From: Anisus vortex
Lineage: Eukaryota; Mollusca; Gastropoda; Planorbidae
Length of the DNA stretch: 64,000 nt
Assembly: GCA_949126835.1 (NCBI GenBank)
Contig: OX421508.1
Span: 13,408,272-13,472,271, forward strand
Direction: 5' to 3'
Position numbers and translations under genes: made by a program. The notes under the pieces were generated by a model. It was not told the DNA's origin. It was given only the letters and a program-made list of their open reading frames with translations, and did no database searches. Shown piece after piece: positions 1 to 13,309 of the stretch (the stretch's first letter is position 1; every line of letters begins with the position of its first letter).

Positions 1-20
1 GGCGATTGGAGAAGCAATCA

Positions 21-83
21 TCTTTCTTTATCTCTCTCTCTCTCTCTCTCTCTTTCTTTCTCTCTCTCTCTCTGTCTCTCTCT
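21..83. repeat. (CT)n microsatellite
   Basis: Interrupted CT dinucleotide run. Confidence 0.95.
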
Positions 84-440
84 GAAGTTCTTGCCTTGAA
101 TCTAAAGACATACTCATACTGTAGTGTGTGTGACAGAATGGACTGCCATGTCTGGAATGTTAAGGAGTGCACCGAGTGTCTAGAGAGTCTAGATTCTAGA
201 TGACTACATGGTTGCGTCTGTGGGGAGCTGTGTGCACTTGCGTGCATTTATTCCTGTACGTCTGGCCTAGAGGTCTGGTGTGTTTCTAATTAGCCGTTTT
301 ACAACTTAATGTTTTCTTTTTTTTTGTGTCTGCCCGTTTACCTTTACAGCAGTTTTAAAACTCTTGCGATGCATTCAAAACTTTTTATTTCTCTCAATCT
401 TTTCTTTTCCGTCCTCACTCATTCTATCACTCTCAATAAA
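84..440. other. no gene seen
   Basis: Unique sequence with a T-run near 315; no coding signal on either strand. Confidence 0.5.
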
Positions 441-640
441 AGGGGGAGAGATAGAAAACAAAAATAGAGTGAGGGAGGGAGAAAGAGAGGGAGAGAGAAA
501 GAGAAAGAGAGGGAGATAGAGAGGTCTGAGGATGGGAAGAGAGAGAGGAAGGGAGGGATAAAGAGAGGGAGATAGAGAGGACTGAGGAGGGGAAGAGAGA
601 GAGGATGGGAGGGATAGAGAGAAGGAGGTAATATCATTAT
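441..640. repeat. GA-rich purine tract
   Basis: GGGAGA/GAAAGA-type purine strand with two ~56-bp sub-copies (GGGAGATAGAGAGG... at about 511 and 567). The minus-strand ORF across it is a by-product. Confidence 0.9.
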
Positions 641-3608
641 TTAAAAAAGTTTAAGAGATTAAAATCCTAAACTTGTCCCACTCACTCACACATGGAGATA
701 AGCCTTTACTGGGATTTGTGGAAATATTTTTATAAAAAGGGGTGGGGAGGGGAGGAGTCAGTTGTGAGCAGCGAGGTCAGGGGTCACCGTATCTTCAGGT
801 AATGTTTTCAGCGTATTACATTTCTGCTACATTCTTCTGTGTATATTTGTAATGAGTTTCTTTGATGATGGAAGAATGCAGTGGAACGGCATGTACGTTT
901 ATTTATGTGTGTGTGTGTTTTCGTTACTTACTTGTGAGTGTTTTTGAGAATGATCATCTGGTTGTACGTTTGCCAAATTATGTAATGGTCAAAGGACGAA
1001 CAAGAAATCAAATACATTTATGACGTGTAAAACCAAAGACATACGTTGTCTTATAAGTGCAACATTTGTTTGTCTGGCCAGAATGTCTGAGTACTTAGTT
1101 GCGTGTTAAGTCTATAAATGGAAATGTATGCTTAGGAGTCTTGTTGAACTTACGAATGATCCTGCGTTATAAACAGTTACATAAGATAACATAAGATTTG
1201 GATAAGTGCTTGAAGGTGCATTACAAGTGACTCTTACCGTTAACAGCTATTAATTGTAACACCATTAGTATAATTAATTAATTTACACACAGAACTGTTA
1301 AATACACGAACGTTAAGCAACAAAGTATTGTTAATAAATACAACATTCCAGTCTTAACATTAAATAGAGAATACTAATGCGACAGAACGAATAAACGTTT
1401 TTAATGTAAGGACAAATTCACATAATCTCACTCTTATCTTAGTTTCCCACCAAATCAGGCTTTCAATGGGGATCGAATCTGGCTTTCCAAAGGTCCTGGG
1501 TTCGAATCCAGTTGCAGGGCTATTTTTTGTTGCCGGGTCTGGACGGTATCGATGAGTCTAGCCCGGCTCTGATGGGTATCTTACATTACTTGGGAAAAGT
1601 AACGGCGACTGGTCATTGTGCTACCCACACAATTCCCTAGTATTACGTGGCCAATGAAACCAGCGCTATAGATCAAATCGGTAAGATGTTATTTCTTTAC
1701 TTTTACTTTGATTGAATGGATTGCCTACACTAGCCAGTAATACTGGCAATATAATAACATGTTTATTTAAAAACAATAACAAATCAAACTGCAAGACCAG
1801 ACTCATCCCACGGATAAGGTTATAGCACACAAGTCTTCCGTGTTAAAAATCTTAAGTGACATAGTCTATAAGATAAGAAAATGAGTTTGGAGTTGAAAAA
1901 GATTGGTTTACTGTTCACATGTTCAATACTTGATACTTTATTGATTCTCGGGTGTATAAAGAAAGTAACAACTTGGGCTATTAGTGCAGCAGCGTCAAAC
2001 ATACACGCTATTCTAGACAGCATATGGACTAAGTAATGCTATAGACCAGCGTACTTACTGGTGGGCGTAGAGTGCAGATTTTGGGGGTAGCGTAAAACAA
2101 CATTAGTTAATTGCAGACAGCAATGGCTAATGTGGTTTTTGAAAATACAAGGGCTGGGGGATCCCAAGTTACCTCTACATGTCCCCGGGTGAACTTACCT
2201 CACACGTGTTTCCGCCGTGTTTTAAAACTAGGTAACGTGAGATAGTTGTCGCAATAGTTGCTGTTGCCCCGGGGGGCTTACAGTTTCTTCTGAAGAGCGT
2301 GAGCATGCATCTCGCAAAGGTAGTCAAGCCGATTGATTTTCTACCGCAAACGTATTTATTTCAAAGCACCAACAACTTACCCCCCGCCCTCTACCCCTCA
2401 TCCTTACAAAAACCTTTGGACCCAGCGTACTGATCATTTATGTTTTAAGCATTCCCATTGGTCGTACCTACAACAAGGAGTTAACGATCAGCTCACAAGG
2501 AACCTGTATCACTGGGTGAGAGGTGGTGTGAGTATTGAGGATAGCCCTGTTGTTGTTGTTCTCCTCAGTCCGGTTTTCAAACAGCTGATGGACGGTGTTA
2601 CAATGTACATCACCTGATGGAGGAGGTGAAAGTATGAAGAGGTGGCTGGGGGTGTTGTTGTGGTCAGGCTCTAGTAAAGAACTCGCTTGTGTTGTACAAG
2701 TGGCCGTGACAATGACCGCTACAACATATCATTGGCAACAACTTTAACTATGACTCCAACCAAATACTATATGAGGCCATTTGTAACACAATGAATACAT
2801 TGAATCAATTAAAACCATACACCATATAACAGTGGTATGCAACTGGTAACCCGTCGGCCAATGTGCGTTTCAGTGTGACCCCATCCCTCACAGAGCAGTT
2901 TTTAATTAGTATTATGTTGATTTTATGTTGATTATTAATAATGTAAATACATTTTCATAATGTGTAGCGCATCTTGTTGGATCAAATTCCTTAGACGGCC
3001 CATAGAATGAGGAGAAATGTTACCACAAACCCTACACTATAACTACAGATCTACCTTGAAGATGTTACAAGCCTTTGATATTATATAATACAACGCCAAG
3101 AAGAACAAAACATCAGCAACAAGAAGCAAATCTTGCGATACCGGTAATTGAAACCTAGGAAAGAAAACATACGGCAGATGATATTAGATGATGATATTTA
3201 CATTGTAGGTTGTGTGGTGCTAGATTGACTTTTCATTTTGTTTTCATTTGGTGCGCGTTAAATGTCAAACATGATTGTATTGGAGAAGGCAGTTACGTTT
3301 AATTAGTTATCGTATATTTTACATTTAATTAAGTATACGTGTATATTTGCCAAATGTCATTATAATTACATTTGAGTGTTATGGTGTATTTTGTTAATTA
3401 TCATCATAATTTGTTACCGGCTGCAAGTATGTTAGAGACTTTTACAATTCAACACCTTGTGCAATATGTAATTATATTATTTTGTATCTACATACTATTA
3501 CATTTATTACTGTTATATTCAGTAGATTTTAGTTCTTGTGTAAGTTACAGTATATTGTTCTCACGCCTTATGCAATGAAACGAGTTCACCTGGAGTTTCG
3601 ATTAACAT
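641..3608. other. unique AT-rich sequence, no exon seen
   Basis: Apart from the SINE at 1445-1720, no recognisable coding segment, RNA gene or mobile element. Short ORFs lack family features. Confidence 0.5.
1445..1720 (+). mobile_element. tRNA-derived SINE
   Basis: A pol III B box (GGGTTCGAATCC, around 1498-1509) is followed by a body with TGGTCATTGTGCTACCCACA and CAATTCCCTAGTAT, ending in T-rich sequence. The same core (CATTGTGCT..CACACAATTCCC) recurs at three other places here. Confidence 0.6.
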
Positions 3609-3975
3609 TAAATTAGTCAGTTTTAACCGATTGAGTCACAGTTTTAATTGATTTAGTCACAGTTTTAAACGATTGAGTCATAGTTTTAAACGATTGAGTC
3701 ATAGTTTTAAACGATTGAGTCACAGTTTTAAATGATTTAGTCACAGTTTTAAACGATTGAGTCACAGTTTTAAACGATTGAGTCATAGTTTTAAACGATT
3801 GAGTCACAGTTTTAAATGATTTAGTCACAGTTTTAATCGATTGAGTCACAGTTTTAAACGATTGAGTCACAGTTTCAAATGATTTAGTCACAGTTTTAAA
3901 CGATTTATTGAGTCACAGTTTTAAATGATTTAGTCACAGTTTCAACCGATTGAGTCACAGTTTTAAACGCTTTAG
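3609..3975. repeat. 21-bp minisatellite
   Basis: About 17 units of GTCACAGTTTTAAACGATTG+A with C/T variants (GTCATAG) and one 4-bp gain near 3905. 21 bp keeps a minus-strand 7-residue pseudo-repeat open. Confidence 0.95.
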
Positions 3976-4317
3976 TTACATAATGAACCGATCGGTCGTG
4001 AACTCACCTTTCTCTTGCGGCCTTAATGGGAGGAAGTGACGTCTTCTGTGAGTTATTTCAAGGGTGTTAACTCTTGGCATGATCTCATTGTTATCTTTCC
4101 CTAACTCTAAACTAAGCTCCCCGTGATAGTTAGAGGCGGGGAGGGGTGGTTTAAGTCTCCGCCCTTTAATATCCCCCACCCCCTTGCTGAAATAGTTCCC
4201 CTGCACCTGTTTTCTCCTGTTCGTCTAAAACTGGGATGTTGCCAGGGCGACTACTTTGTTATACCGAACATAAAACAACATGGCTGCTTCAATTTGAGAA
4301 TCGCTCCGATATACTGG

Positions 4318-4702
4318 TAGAACCATGTACCGCTAGGGCCGTGTATCGCTAGGACCGTGTAACGCTAGTACCGTGTAACGCTAGTACCGTGTAACGCTAG
4401 TACCGTGTTACGCTAGTATCGTGTTACGCTAGTATCGTGTTACGCTAGTACCGTGTTACGCTAGTACCGTGTTACGCTAGTATCGTGTTACGCTAGTATC
4501 GTGTTACGCTAGTATCGTGTTACGCTAGTACCGTGTTACGCTAGTACCGTGTTACGCTAGTACCGTGTTACCCTAGTACCGTGTTACGCTAGTATCGTGT
4601 TACGCTAGTATCGTGTTACGCTAGTACCGTGTTACGCTAGTATCGTGTTACGCTAGTATCGTGTTACGCTAGTACCGTGTTACGCTAGTACCGTGTACTG
4701 CT
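4318..4702. repeat. 16-bp minisatellite
   Basis: About 24 units of CTAGTACCGTGTTACG. A C/T site (ACCG/ATCG) occurs in runs of two to four like units, a sign of local homogenisation. The edge units are the most divergent. Confidence 0.95.
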
Positions 4703-5640
4703 AGGATAAGCTTTTTATTGATATCTTGATGTCTTGTGCCTGTATGAAAAATCGTGTTTAATCTGACCAGCGATGGACTTTAGCAATCACGTATTTCACG
4801 AAGTCTGGGTGGGCTTGGTGGTCTAGGACAGCTCTTCCATCGGGGTACGCAGGATTTCCATGACAGGGGGACAGGGAATGTAAAGTCGGTTTGGCATTGT
4901 GTTGACCATACAATTCTCATTTATCAAAAGAACTGGATGAGTTCTGTTTAACTTGTCCTATGCATAAAAATTTAAAAAAATCTAAAAGGGAAACATGAAG
5001 TGTTTTACAGTAGGTCTAAAGTTTAAGTAAGGAATAATGTATTTATTATCCCTCGAATTGGCTAGAGCTGTTTATTTAACATGCCCATGGACTAGACATA
5101 TTCTATTGTTAGATGAACATTTAAAAATTACAATTTGTTTACTAATATATGTTTTAGGCGCGCCTCTAAAGTGCACACACCAAGTACGCATACCACCGGT
5201 TTAGGACTCGCTGACGAAATGAAGTCTTGATGTACTGGACGTAATAATAGTGCGTTTTTCTTTTTTCTGGAAAAAAAAGGGGTTGGGGGGGGGTTCGTTT
5301 TGACAGTCGACTATTGACATTATATGTGACAGAAGCCTGTTTGTATAAATAGCCTTAAATAGAGTCATGTCTTATATTTAGTTGAGTGCCAGCTAAATGC
5401 AGTCAAGGTACATAGAAAACTGTAGACATGATGAGATTTGATAAGGTCTAGCTAAATGTTAAAGAAACTATCCACTCGGTATCAACTATCAGACAAGAGA
5501 TTTGTGTCTGTAGACACTTGATATTCAAATGTCTGGTGTGTGGATCGATATAAAACGAAATGTAAACATATTTTTTTAACAACCCGTAAATAGAAGTATT
5601 GATTCAATCTTTTTTTTTTCTTCCGTTTTATTCTTTTTAC
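4703..5640. other. intron/5' region, no gene
   Basis: SINE remnant at 4780-4925 and a poly-G run near 5280; otherwise AT-rich with no coding signal. Confidence 0.5.
4780..4925 (+). mobile_element. SINE remnant
   Basis: It contains GGTGGTCTAGGACAGCTC and, 80 bp on, GGCATTGTGTTGACCATACA plus CAATTCTC, a degraded copy of the SINE body core seen at 1445-1720. Confidence 0.45.
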
Positions 5641-5940
5641 ACAACTTACTAATGCGGACTTATGACCACGTGATGAGTGTATGTCTGAACACAACTTACT
5701 AATGCGGACTTATGACCACGTGATGAGTGTATGTCTGAACACAACTTACTAATGCGGACTTTTAACCATGTGATGAGTGTATGTCTGAACACAACTTACT
5801 AATGCGGACTTATGACCACGTGATGAGTGTATGTCTGAACACAACTTACTAATGCGGACTTTTAACCATGTGATGAGTGTATGTCTGAACACAACTTACT
5901 AATGCGGACTTTTAACCATGTGATGAGTGTATGTCTGAAC
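5641..5940. repeat. 50-bp minisatellite, six copies
   Basis: Six 50-bp units at 5641, 5691, 5741, 5791, 5841 and 5891. Two types, one with TATGACCACGTGATG and one with TTTAACCATGTGATG, in order A A B A B B. Confidence 0.95.
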
Positions 5941-6044
5941 AAGGAGATGAAGGTGCATAGCATTAGAGCGGGCAAATTATTTTCTTAATTTGTTTACTCA
6001 GCGTATTTCATTAGTTGTACTCGTGAATATAGTTTCTACCAAAG

Positions 6045-6240
6045 CAGTGGTTCCCAACCTTTTTAAGGCCGCGACCCCTTAATACAGCTTCTAATGCTGT
6101 GGCGACCCCCAGAAATAAAATTAATTTCGTCGCTACTTTAAATACCGGTATATATACGTTTTCCAATGGTCATTGCCGACCCCCGTGAAATGTTCGTTCG
6201 ATCCCCAAAGGGGTCGCGACCCACAGGCTGGGAACCACTG
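6045..6240. mobile_element. SPIN-like hAT MITE
   Basis: 196 bp with inverted ends CAGTGGTTCCCAACCT and (inverted) CAGTGGTTCCCAGCCT. Flanks TACCAAAG and TACTAGAG form an 8-bp target duplication with two differences, as for hAT. Subterminal GGGTCGCGACCC next to a TTTGGGG run, GTCG..GACCC motifs, a TTTTCCAATGGTC stretch and a TTTCGTCGCTACTT stretch match the SPIN (Space Invaders) non-autonomous elements. No coding capacity. Confidence 0.85.
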
Positions 6241-6867
6241 TACTAGAGGCTAAGAAAAAAAAAACAGTTAGCACCATTGCTAATTGTTCACCGGAACGTT
6301 TAGGCTGAGTGCTTGCCCCTTGTATGCACGTTTGTGCATCTGTAGACAATTCTGTTTCCTGTATCTGCAGATCAATTTCCAAAACTTTAACATGATCTAC
6401 GTGATGTTGTCATTCTATCACTGATTCCATAGACATACACACGGCAATGTTTATACAAACATAAAGAAAGTATAGTTGTAACATCAGACTGGGTGTCTTT
6501 ACATTGACCTACTACATTCAATTGTTTCAATTGAACACTTCCTGTTGTAAAACACCGAGTAAGCAAGATAACAAGGACAATTTGGCATTTACGGCGCATA
6601 CTAAATTTATTCATTTATAGTCATTTATATCAACATTACTTTTACACTACTTGAATAAACTAATAAATAATTGTACAATCTTTTCTTACAATAGAAGTTA
6701 CTATTTTACACCTCCGACCTAGCAATGGGACTACAGATACTAGTCACGGATTTAAGAATTTACCGGGTACCACAACTGTAGGTTCGTCTTTCCAAAAATG
6801 GCAGGCACGTATTGAAACCTGACTGATATCTAGGTTGTCTTCGCGCTCATTGCCCGTGGAAGAAGCC

Positions 6868-7405
6868 GTGGCCGTACAGATCTGCGGTACAGCCCTAGAG
6901 GTGATTTCCCTATCGTCTGCCGTACAGATCTGCGATACAGCCCTAGAGTTGATTTCCCCATCGTCTGCCGTACAGATCTGCGGTACAGCCCTAGAGGTTA
7001 ATTATTTCCCTCGTCTGCCGTACAGATCTGTGGTACAGCCCTAGAGGTGATTCCCCCCGTACCCCGTCGTCTGCCGTACAGATCTGCGGTACAGCCCTAG
7101 AGGTGATTTCCCCATCGTCTGCCGTACAGATCTGCGGTACAGCCCTAGAGGTGATTTCCCTATCGTCTGCCGTACAGATCTGCGGTACAGTCCTAGAGTT
7201 TATTTCCCCATCGTCTGCCGTACAGATCTGCGGTACAGCCCTAGAAGTGATTTCCCTATCGTCTGCCGTACAGATCTGCGGTACAGCCCTAGAGTTTATT
7301 TCCCGATCGTCTGCCGTACAGATCTGCGGTACAGCCCTAGAGGTGATTTCCCTATCGTCTGCCGTACAGATCTGCGGTACAGTCCTAGAGGTGATTTCCC
7401 CCCCC
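6868..7405. repeat. 48-bp minisatellite
   Basis: About eleven units with CCGTACAGATCTGCGGTACA and CCCTAGAGGTGATTTCCC. 48 bp is 16 codons, so a repeat peptide (AVQICGTALEV...) stays open; no start context or splice context supports a gene. It ends in a C-run. Confidence 0.93.
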
Positions 7406-7414
7406 CCCCCTCCC

Positions 7415-7530
7415 CTTCACGTATCCCATTGGCTGCCGTTCAGACCGTTAGATTAACCAATAGAACAAACAGAAGCAGCAGAGAATCACAGTTTATGCAC
7501 GTGCATCCAACATGGCCGCGGTTGTGGGAG
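7415..7530 (+). promoter_or_regulatory. candidate TATA-less promoter (CCAAT, YY1)
   Basis: An inverted CCAAT box (ATTGG 7428-7432), a direct CCAAT (7457-7461) and, 50 bp on, CAACATGGCCGC (7508-7519), a match to the YY1 site found just downstream of TATA-less start sites. GC content rises here. Could be an alternative 5' promoter of muscleblind; unproven. Confidence 0.3.
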
Positions 7531-10500
7531 AAAGGGGCTGGAAGACAATTATCTCCAGTTGAACAGGACCATGAAAACTGTTTAGATCCAAAGTAAATCT
7601 CTGACAACTGCAGATCCTGACAGATAAGTCATTCCCCTGACATTCCCCATTCCCCTTCTTTCTAATTCTTCCTTTTCTACTTTTCTTGTGTGTGTGTGTT
7701 TGTATTGATACCTTTGGAAGAAAGAATTTTTTTTAGAGAAAGAAAACGAAGGGGCGAATGTGTTGACATACTGATACTTGTAAAGATAGTCCAGCGTAGA
7801 GATACAATGTGCGTGTGTGTGTGGGGGGGGGGTGAGTAGGCATCTGATTACGCTGTTGTCATGAGGCGCTATCACAGGAAGTCATCCGAAGACCTAAGAG
7901 ATGAAGTCATCCTGAGTCACGAAGTCACCCGCTTTAGACTAGAACTTTCTACTCACAACACAAACGAGCACACACTTTTTTTTTATATCACCGCTAGCCA
8001 CTGGCTGTTTCTTACTTCTAAATAAATTGAGACCTACTGGGTTGAAAAAAAATTTCAATAGATGCACAAAGATCGCTGCTCCCGTCTGATTCTTGATATA
8101 CCAAAATTTATATTTGATCTCCACATACCAACTACTGTCTGCTTTATATGCGTTCCTGGGCCGATCTAGCGACTAGCCAGTATTTAAACAATACGTATTG
8201 TTCCTGCATATACAACTAATAATGTATCATGTATGGCAGTAATGACTATGTGAGCTTACATGTATGACAATTACATTATATTAGACTAAAGGTTAAAATG
8301 ATTAATTTCTATTATTAAGGATAATTAATTAAGGAAATCTATATAGTAAGGTCTATCTTAGATTTTTTTTTGTACTTAAAGCTAATCGAATTTTCTTTCG
8401 CTTTTACTTATAAAATGAGGCTCTTTTCTTGTATCTAATGACTAATTACTGTATGTTGTACTGCATTGTTCAGCATTAACCCATAGCATCAGAAGAATAC
8501 TTGACATCACTTGTGTATTAAGGAACGGATATTTTTGTGTTGACTGGTTATAAAAGACCAATCAGCTAAAATTCACATTTTTTCCACCCGAAACCATAAC
8601 AGCCCTTACAGCCCATGCCCCCCCCCCACCCCAATCCACAACCCTTATATCTTCCCTCACCCTTCACAGCTCACCTTCTTTCTCGGCCCCCATATTCGCG
8701 CGTGCGTTCATCCCCCCTCCTGGTCTGAGCGTATTCCAGGCAATAAACACACGTGCCTCGGGGCTGCTGTTGTGAGCTCTCTAGGGCAAATAGAGACAAG
8801 AGTCGGCGTGTGGACATGGGGCGGGGTTGTCTGGGGGAGGTTGGGAGAGTGTTTTGAGAGTGAGAGTGAGAGAGTGGTTTGGGGAAAGAGGTTGGGGGGG
8901 GGGGGGAGATCCCCGGTAGCGTCTTGTCTGTTTCCACCTCAACTGCCAGCCATCATTTTGTTTAGCAGTGGGAAGATAACTGCTTTCAGTCTGGCATAAA
9001 TAAATACATTACCTCCCCTTACCTGGTCAGTCTGCTCAGGTCAGCAAAAAACGTGGAGTAAAAAAAATCCGGACTGGGGTGGAAGTGGGGGGGGGGGAGA
9101 CTGGGGAGAGATAAGGGGGACTGGGGGTTACCGCTTTCGGGGAATCCCGATAGACTGTCAGATAATTAAAGAAAAAACTTATTGGAAGTTTCTCTTTCAA
9201 TAAAATACTTCAAGTGTTTCTCTACCACACAAACCCACGTGGCCTCCACACATAGAAACTTGGAAGTTTATCTCGTTATAAAGCCTAAATGTTCTTTTTT
9301 TCAAATAACGTAAATTAAACGTAAATTAAACGTAAATTAAACGTAAATGTGTTGCATCTTCCACCTTCATAATTTCTCAAATGTTTCACAAAGACAGTTT
9401 TAAAGTTTGGCTGAAAATACTAAGGAAAGCATTTTGTTAGTTTTTGCCTTATATTTTTTTTCCTAATTTGTTTACGTTTAAACAGATATTTTGTTAGTTT
9501 GTTTGCTTTCAAATCTTGTTAAAGATTCCGCGTCTAAAAAAAAGATTTACTCGACCTTGACCTCGATTTGACCTTGTAGCTCTGACAAGGTTTTCACTTT
9601 ATTTTACGTAATCGGGTTGGGGAGTTTTCCTAATCACTCTCTAGGGAGCTCATGTTCATTAAAACATTGGTCCCAGGTTCCCCGGACACCAGGAGAAGTG
9701 TGTCCGGGGTCATGGTGGTGGTGAATCCGGGGACATTCCACTCATACCCCGGACAGGAGTATTAGATGGTCGAGTTGGAAGTAGCAGAGAGCTAGAAAAC
9801 ATAGAGCTGGACACTGGGTTGTTCATCTGTTTATATTATGTGTGTGGATGTGTGTTTATATTTGGTTGTGTCAAGACTTTCTGTAGCACGAGCACAATAT
9901 ATTGTTTAACATTGGCTTGTATTAAAATTTATGTAAACTTTACACACTATACAACGTAAATTTCTTTTTAGTATGCACTGAATTAAAAACAACAACCGGA
10001 TGTCTAACAATACTATTTCGACTAGTTCTATGGCTGAGTTCATTATGTCATCTGGACTTCAAAAGTATTTCTGGTAGAAAAGCTTAATTTATTAGAAGAA
10101 CGGATTAGATTTTATTCATGTGGTTGGACTATTTTGAGACACATTGATCGATTGGTCCAGTTCTTCACTAGATGACTGGACTTGCCACCAAGCCAGTGGT
10201 TAGTGATTTCTGGTGTAAGATTATTCCTCTTGGTGTCCAGTCGCCGTGTGTTCTCTCAGAGCTCCGTTCCAGACTTATTGAATCAGAATGTATTTGTTCA
10301 AGAGGGGGCAACACCAATGCCCCCTTTCTTGTGTCAACAAAAAATGTAATTCTCTCAAGTTGCTTGCCCACCCAGAACAATATTTGACTCCCCCACGCCC
10401 CCAGTATATTACCCCTAGTGTGTGGATCTGTGTGTGTGTGGCAGTGTGTGTGTGTTTAGTCCCTCGACGACCCTTCGTTTCTGGTGCTATCCTATCTGTA

Positions 10501-10722
10501 AGGCTGGTGCTACCCTATCCGTGTGTCTGGGCGCACTATCCCGGGATTTCATCGGGAGTGCGGTGAGTGGGGGGGGGGGGGGCGGAGGTCAATGGCTTTA
10601 CGGCTTGGGGTGGAATTCAACTGCCCCAGACTGCTATTGTGATGGGATCATCAATTCCTCGGGCAGCACGATTTATTTCCTGACCAGAACTCTTTTGTTC
10701 TGCATGACAGTTTACTGCCCCA
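7531..10722. other. no gene seen; small repeats and a hairpin
   Basis: It holds G/C homopolymers (7830, 8620, 8890, 9090), four 11-bp CGTAAATTAAA units at about 9309-9349, and an inverted repeat CCCCGGACAC/GTGTCCGGGG around 9677-9705. No coding family recognised. Confidence 0.5.
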
Positions 10723-11245
10723 TGTCTCCTGGTGCCAACACACTCGTTTGCTACTGGATTTGATGTACTGTAAGCCTGGTGCCAAAACACTCGTTTGCTA
10801 TTGGATTTTATGTACTGTAAGCCTGGTGCCAAAACACTCGTTTGTTCTTAGTTTCGCTGTACAGTAAGCCTGGTGCCAAAACACTCGTTTGTTCTTGGTT
10901 TTGCTGTACTGTAAGCCTGGTGCCAAAACACTCGTTTGTTCTTGGTTTCGCTGTACTGTAAGCCTGGTGCCAAAACACTCGTTTGTTCTTAGTTTCGCTG
11001 TACTGTAAGCCTGGTGCCAAAACACTCGTTTGTTCTTGGTTTCGCTGTACTGTAAGCCTGGTGCCAACACACTCGTTTGTTCTTGGTTTCGCTGTACTGT
11101 AAGCCTGGTGCCAAAACACTCGTTTGCTATTGGATTTGATGTACTGTAAGCCTGGTGCCAACACACTTGTTTGTTCTTCGTTTCGCTGTACTGTAAGCCT
11201 GGTGCCAACACACTCGTTTGCTCTTGGTTCTGCTGTACTGTAAGT
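10723..11245. repeat. 47-bp minisatellite
   Basis: About eleven units containing TGTACTGTAAGCCTGGTGCC and AACACTCGTTTGTTCTTGG. Two unit classes (TTCTTGGTTTCGC and CTATTGGATTTGA) are interspersed. Confidence 0.95.
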
Positions 11246-13309
11246 CTGTTTGTTTGTTGGATGACATGTTCTATACAAGCTCATTTCATCATCAAATTTC
11301 ATTAAAACAACAAAACGATAAACACTGGACAAGTGGCGAGGCTAATGATGGTTTACCTTCCTTCCAAGTTCTATGCCAGTTCATAACTTTCAACCTGAAG
11401 CTGGCTGTATGTTTACCATAACCAAGGTGATGTTGATCAAAATAAAACAGACTCAATGCTTGGTTAGAATGTTTTTTTTTAGCAGTTCCCCGTACTATAG
11501 GTCTATAGATAATATCTCTTTTATGACCGCATCGTTTAATCCTCTAGAATTATTGTCTGTACTATCAAAAGGGACAACAACGATCATAGCAGATGTTGGG
11601 GCAAGTGTGGCCTCCGAAAGCTTCATGGGGCTCTTCCTTAAGTAAAGTTATACAGTTTTTGTGATCAATATTTCTATTAAACTAAATGTGTGTGCCATTG
11701 GCTCGTGTAATTGGATAATTTAAAGACAATTTAAAAGACCAACCATTGGTTAAAAGAAACTGTCTTATATTCAGTTATTAAAATTGCGCCTTGTGTCCGC
11801 TGTGTCCTTGGTAGTGAAGTTTGAAGCAACCCCGTTCATGTGGGAGTTTTGGGTTTCACTCTTGTTTCTATTACTCACACACACACACATACACACACAC
11901 TCACAGACACAGAGACAAGCACGCGCCTACCCTCGTCTCTCTGTCAGCGCGAGAGTATTTCCTGATGGTATCAGGCCAGAATTATCCTCGCCGCACTCAG
12001 GAAGCGGTGTCCCAAAAGTTATCATGCGCCGGACACTGACCACAGGTCATTATTTTTCGTATTCCCCCCACCCCCACATAAGCCTTGTCCATAGATTGGA
12101 CAACACTACAGTCACGTTGAAGCCATCTGTACCACGTGATATTTGTTGTTGTCGGTGTCATTGTACGTCAAAAGAATAGTGTTTCTGCCTCCACCCTGTA
12201 TATAATATAGAGCTAGTTGTACACTGTCCTACACGTATACTGTGTTGTATAATACGTCAATCTAAGCCACTTCTAACAGCAAGTAAGGAAGTATGACTTA
12301 TACTAATACCATGGAACTATATGGCCACAACACACAACTTGACCTACATAAGATGGTAAATCATACTTAGTTCTATCCGTTAATTATGCTTTGTTTGATT
12401 ATGTAGGATTCCTCACTATTTCTCACTATTTAAAGCTTACAGTACAGTCATGTTCTGGGGCTACTTTGTTGACATCTGAGTTTGTTTTTGTTCTTTGTGC
12501 CAAGTTGTACAAATCTCATGGAATTCTCGACAGATTGAGTTATGGTCCTTTGGTCTCACGTTTCTGTTTGATCGGTTCTAAAACCTTGACCTACCCAATC
12601 TATACTCACATAATCTGCAAACCATACTTGATGAAATTTTAAGTACACTTTCGACGCCATCAATTCATTACACAAAAGCGTTTCACTGATTGGATATTCA
12701 CTTTTGTTTTCCCCACCCGCATTCCGTCCAATCAAATGCAAGTCGGCACGAGATACTGTTCGGTATAATGACTGGACACGTCACAAAGACCGGGTTACAC
12801 AAGGAATGGCGGTGACGTCTGAAGGAGCGCTGGAATTAATCCCCCCCTTCCCCGCCCCCCGGGGTCTTAGTCATACATACAGTCTTTGTCCATCTCACAT
12901 GTAGAATTGAAGAGTTTAAAAATAAAAAAAAAACGAAAGAAATTATGTCCAGATATTGATTCTTTGCATTTGAATCATTGCTTGCCAGTGAGTCGATACC
13001 GCAGTAATACTACCGTATCGTTGTTACCGGCCGTGTCGATACCGCAATATAATATGGATACCACAGTAATACTTTGCAGACCCATCTATAATAAGATGAA
13101 TGTGTGGATGTAATAGATGTTTGTCTTCTCCCTTCTTCCCAATATATTTGTGTCTTTGAAGAGATGATTTCCATGTCCTATTAGCTTTTACGACTTCACC
13201 TCAAAGAGACGTGTTTAAAAACAAAATGTCTCCATTGGAACGGATCTTAATGGGTCGTAATGCTAGGTGAAAGTGAGTGTGTGTGGATGCGCGTGTGGCA
13301 TGCATCTGT
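11246..13309. other. no gene seen
   Basis: (CA)n at about 11876-11910 and a GC-rich patch at 11920-12015. A CCAAT-containing patch near 12720 and repeated GATACCGCA/TAATAC motifs at 12998-13070 are also present. No coding signal. Confidence 0.5.
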
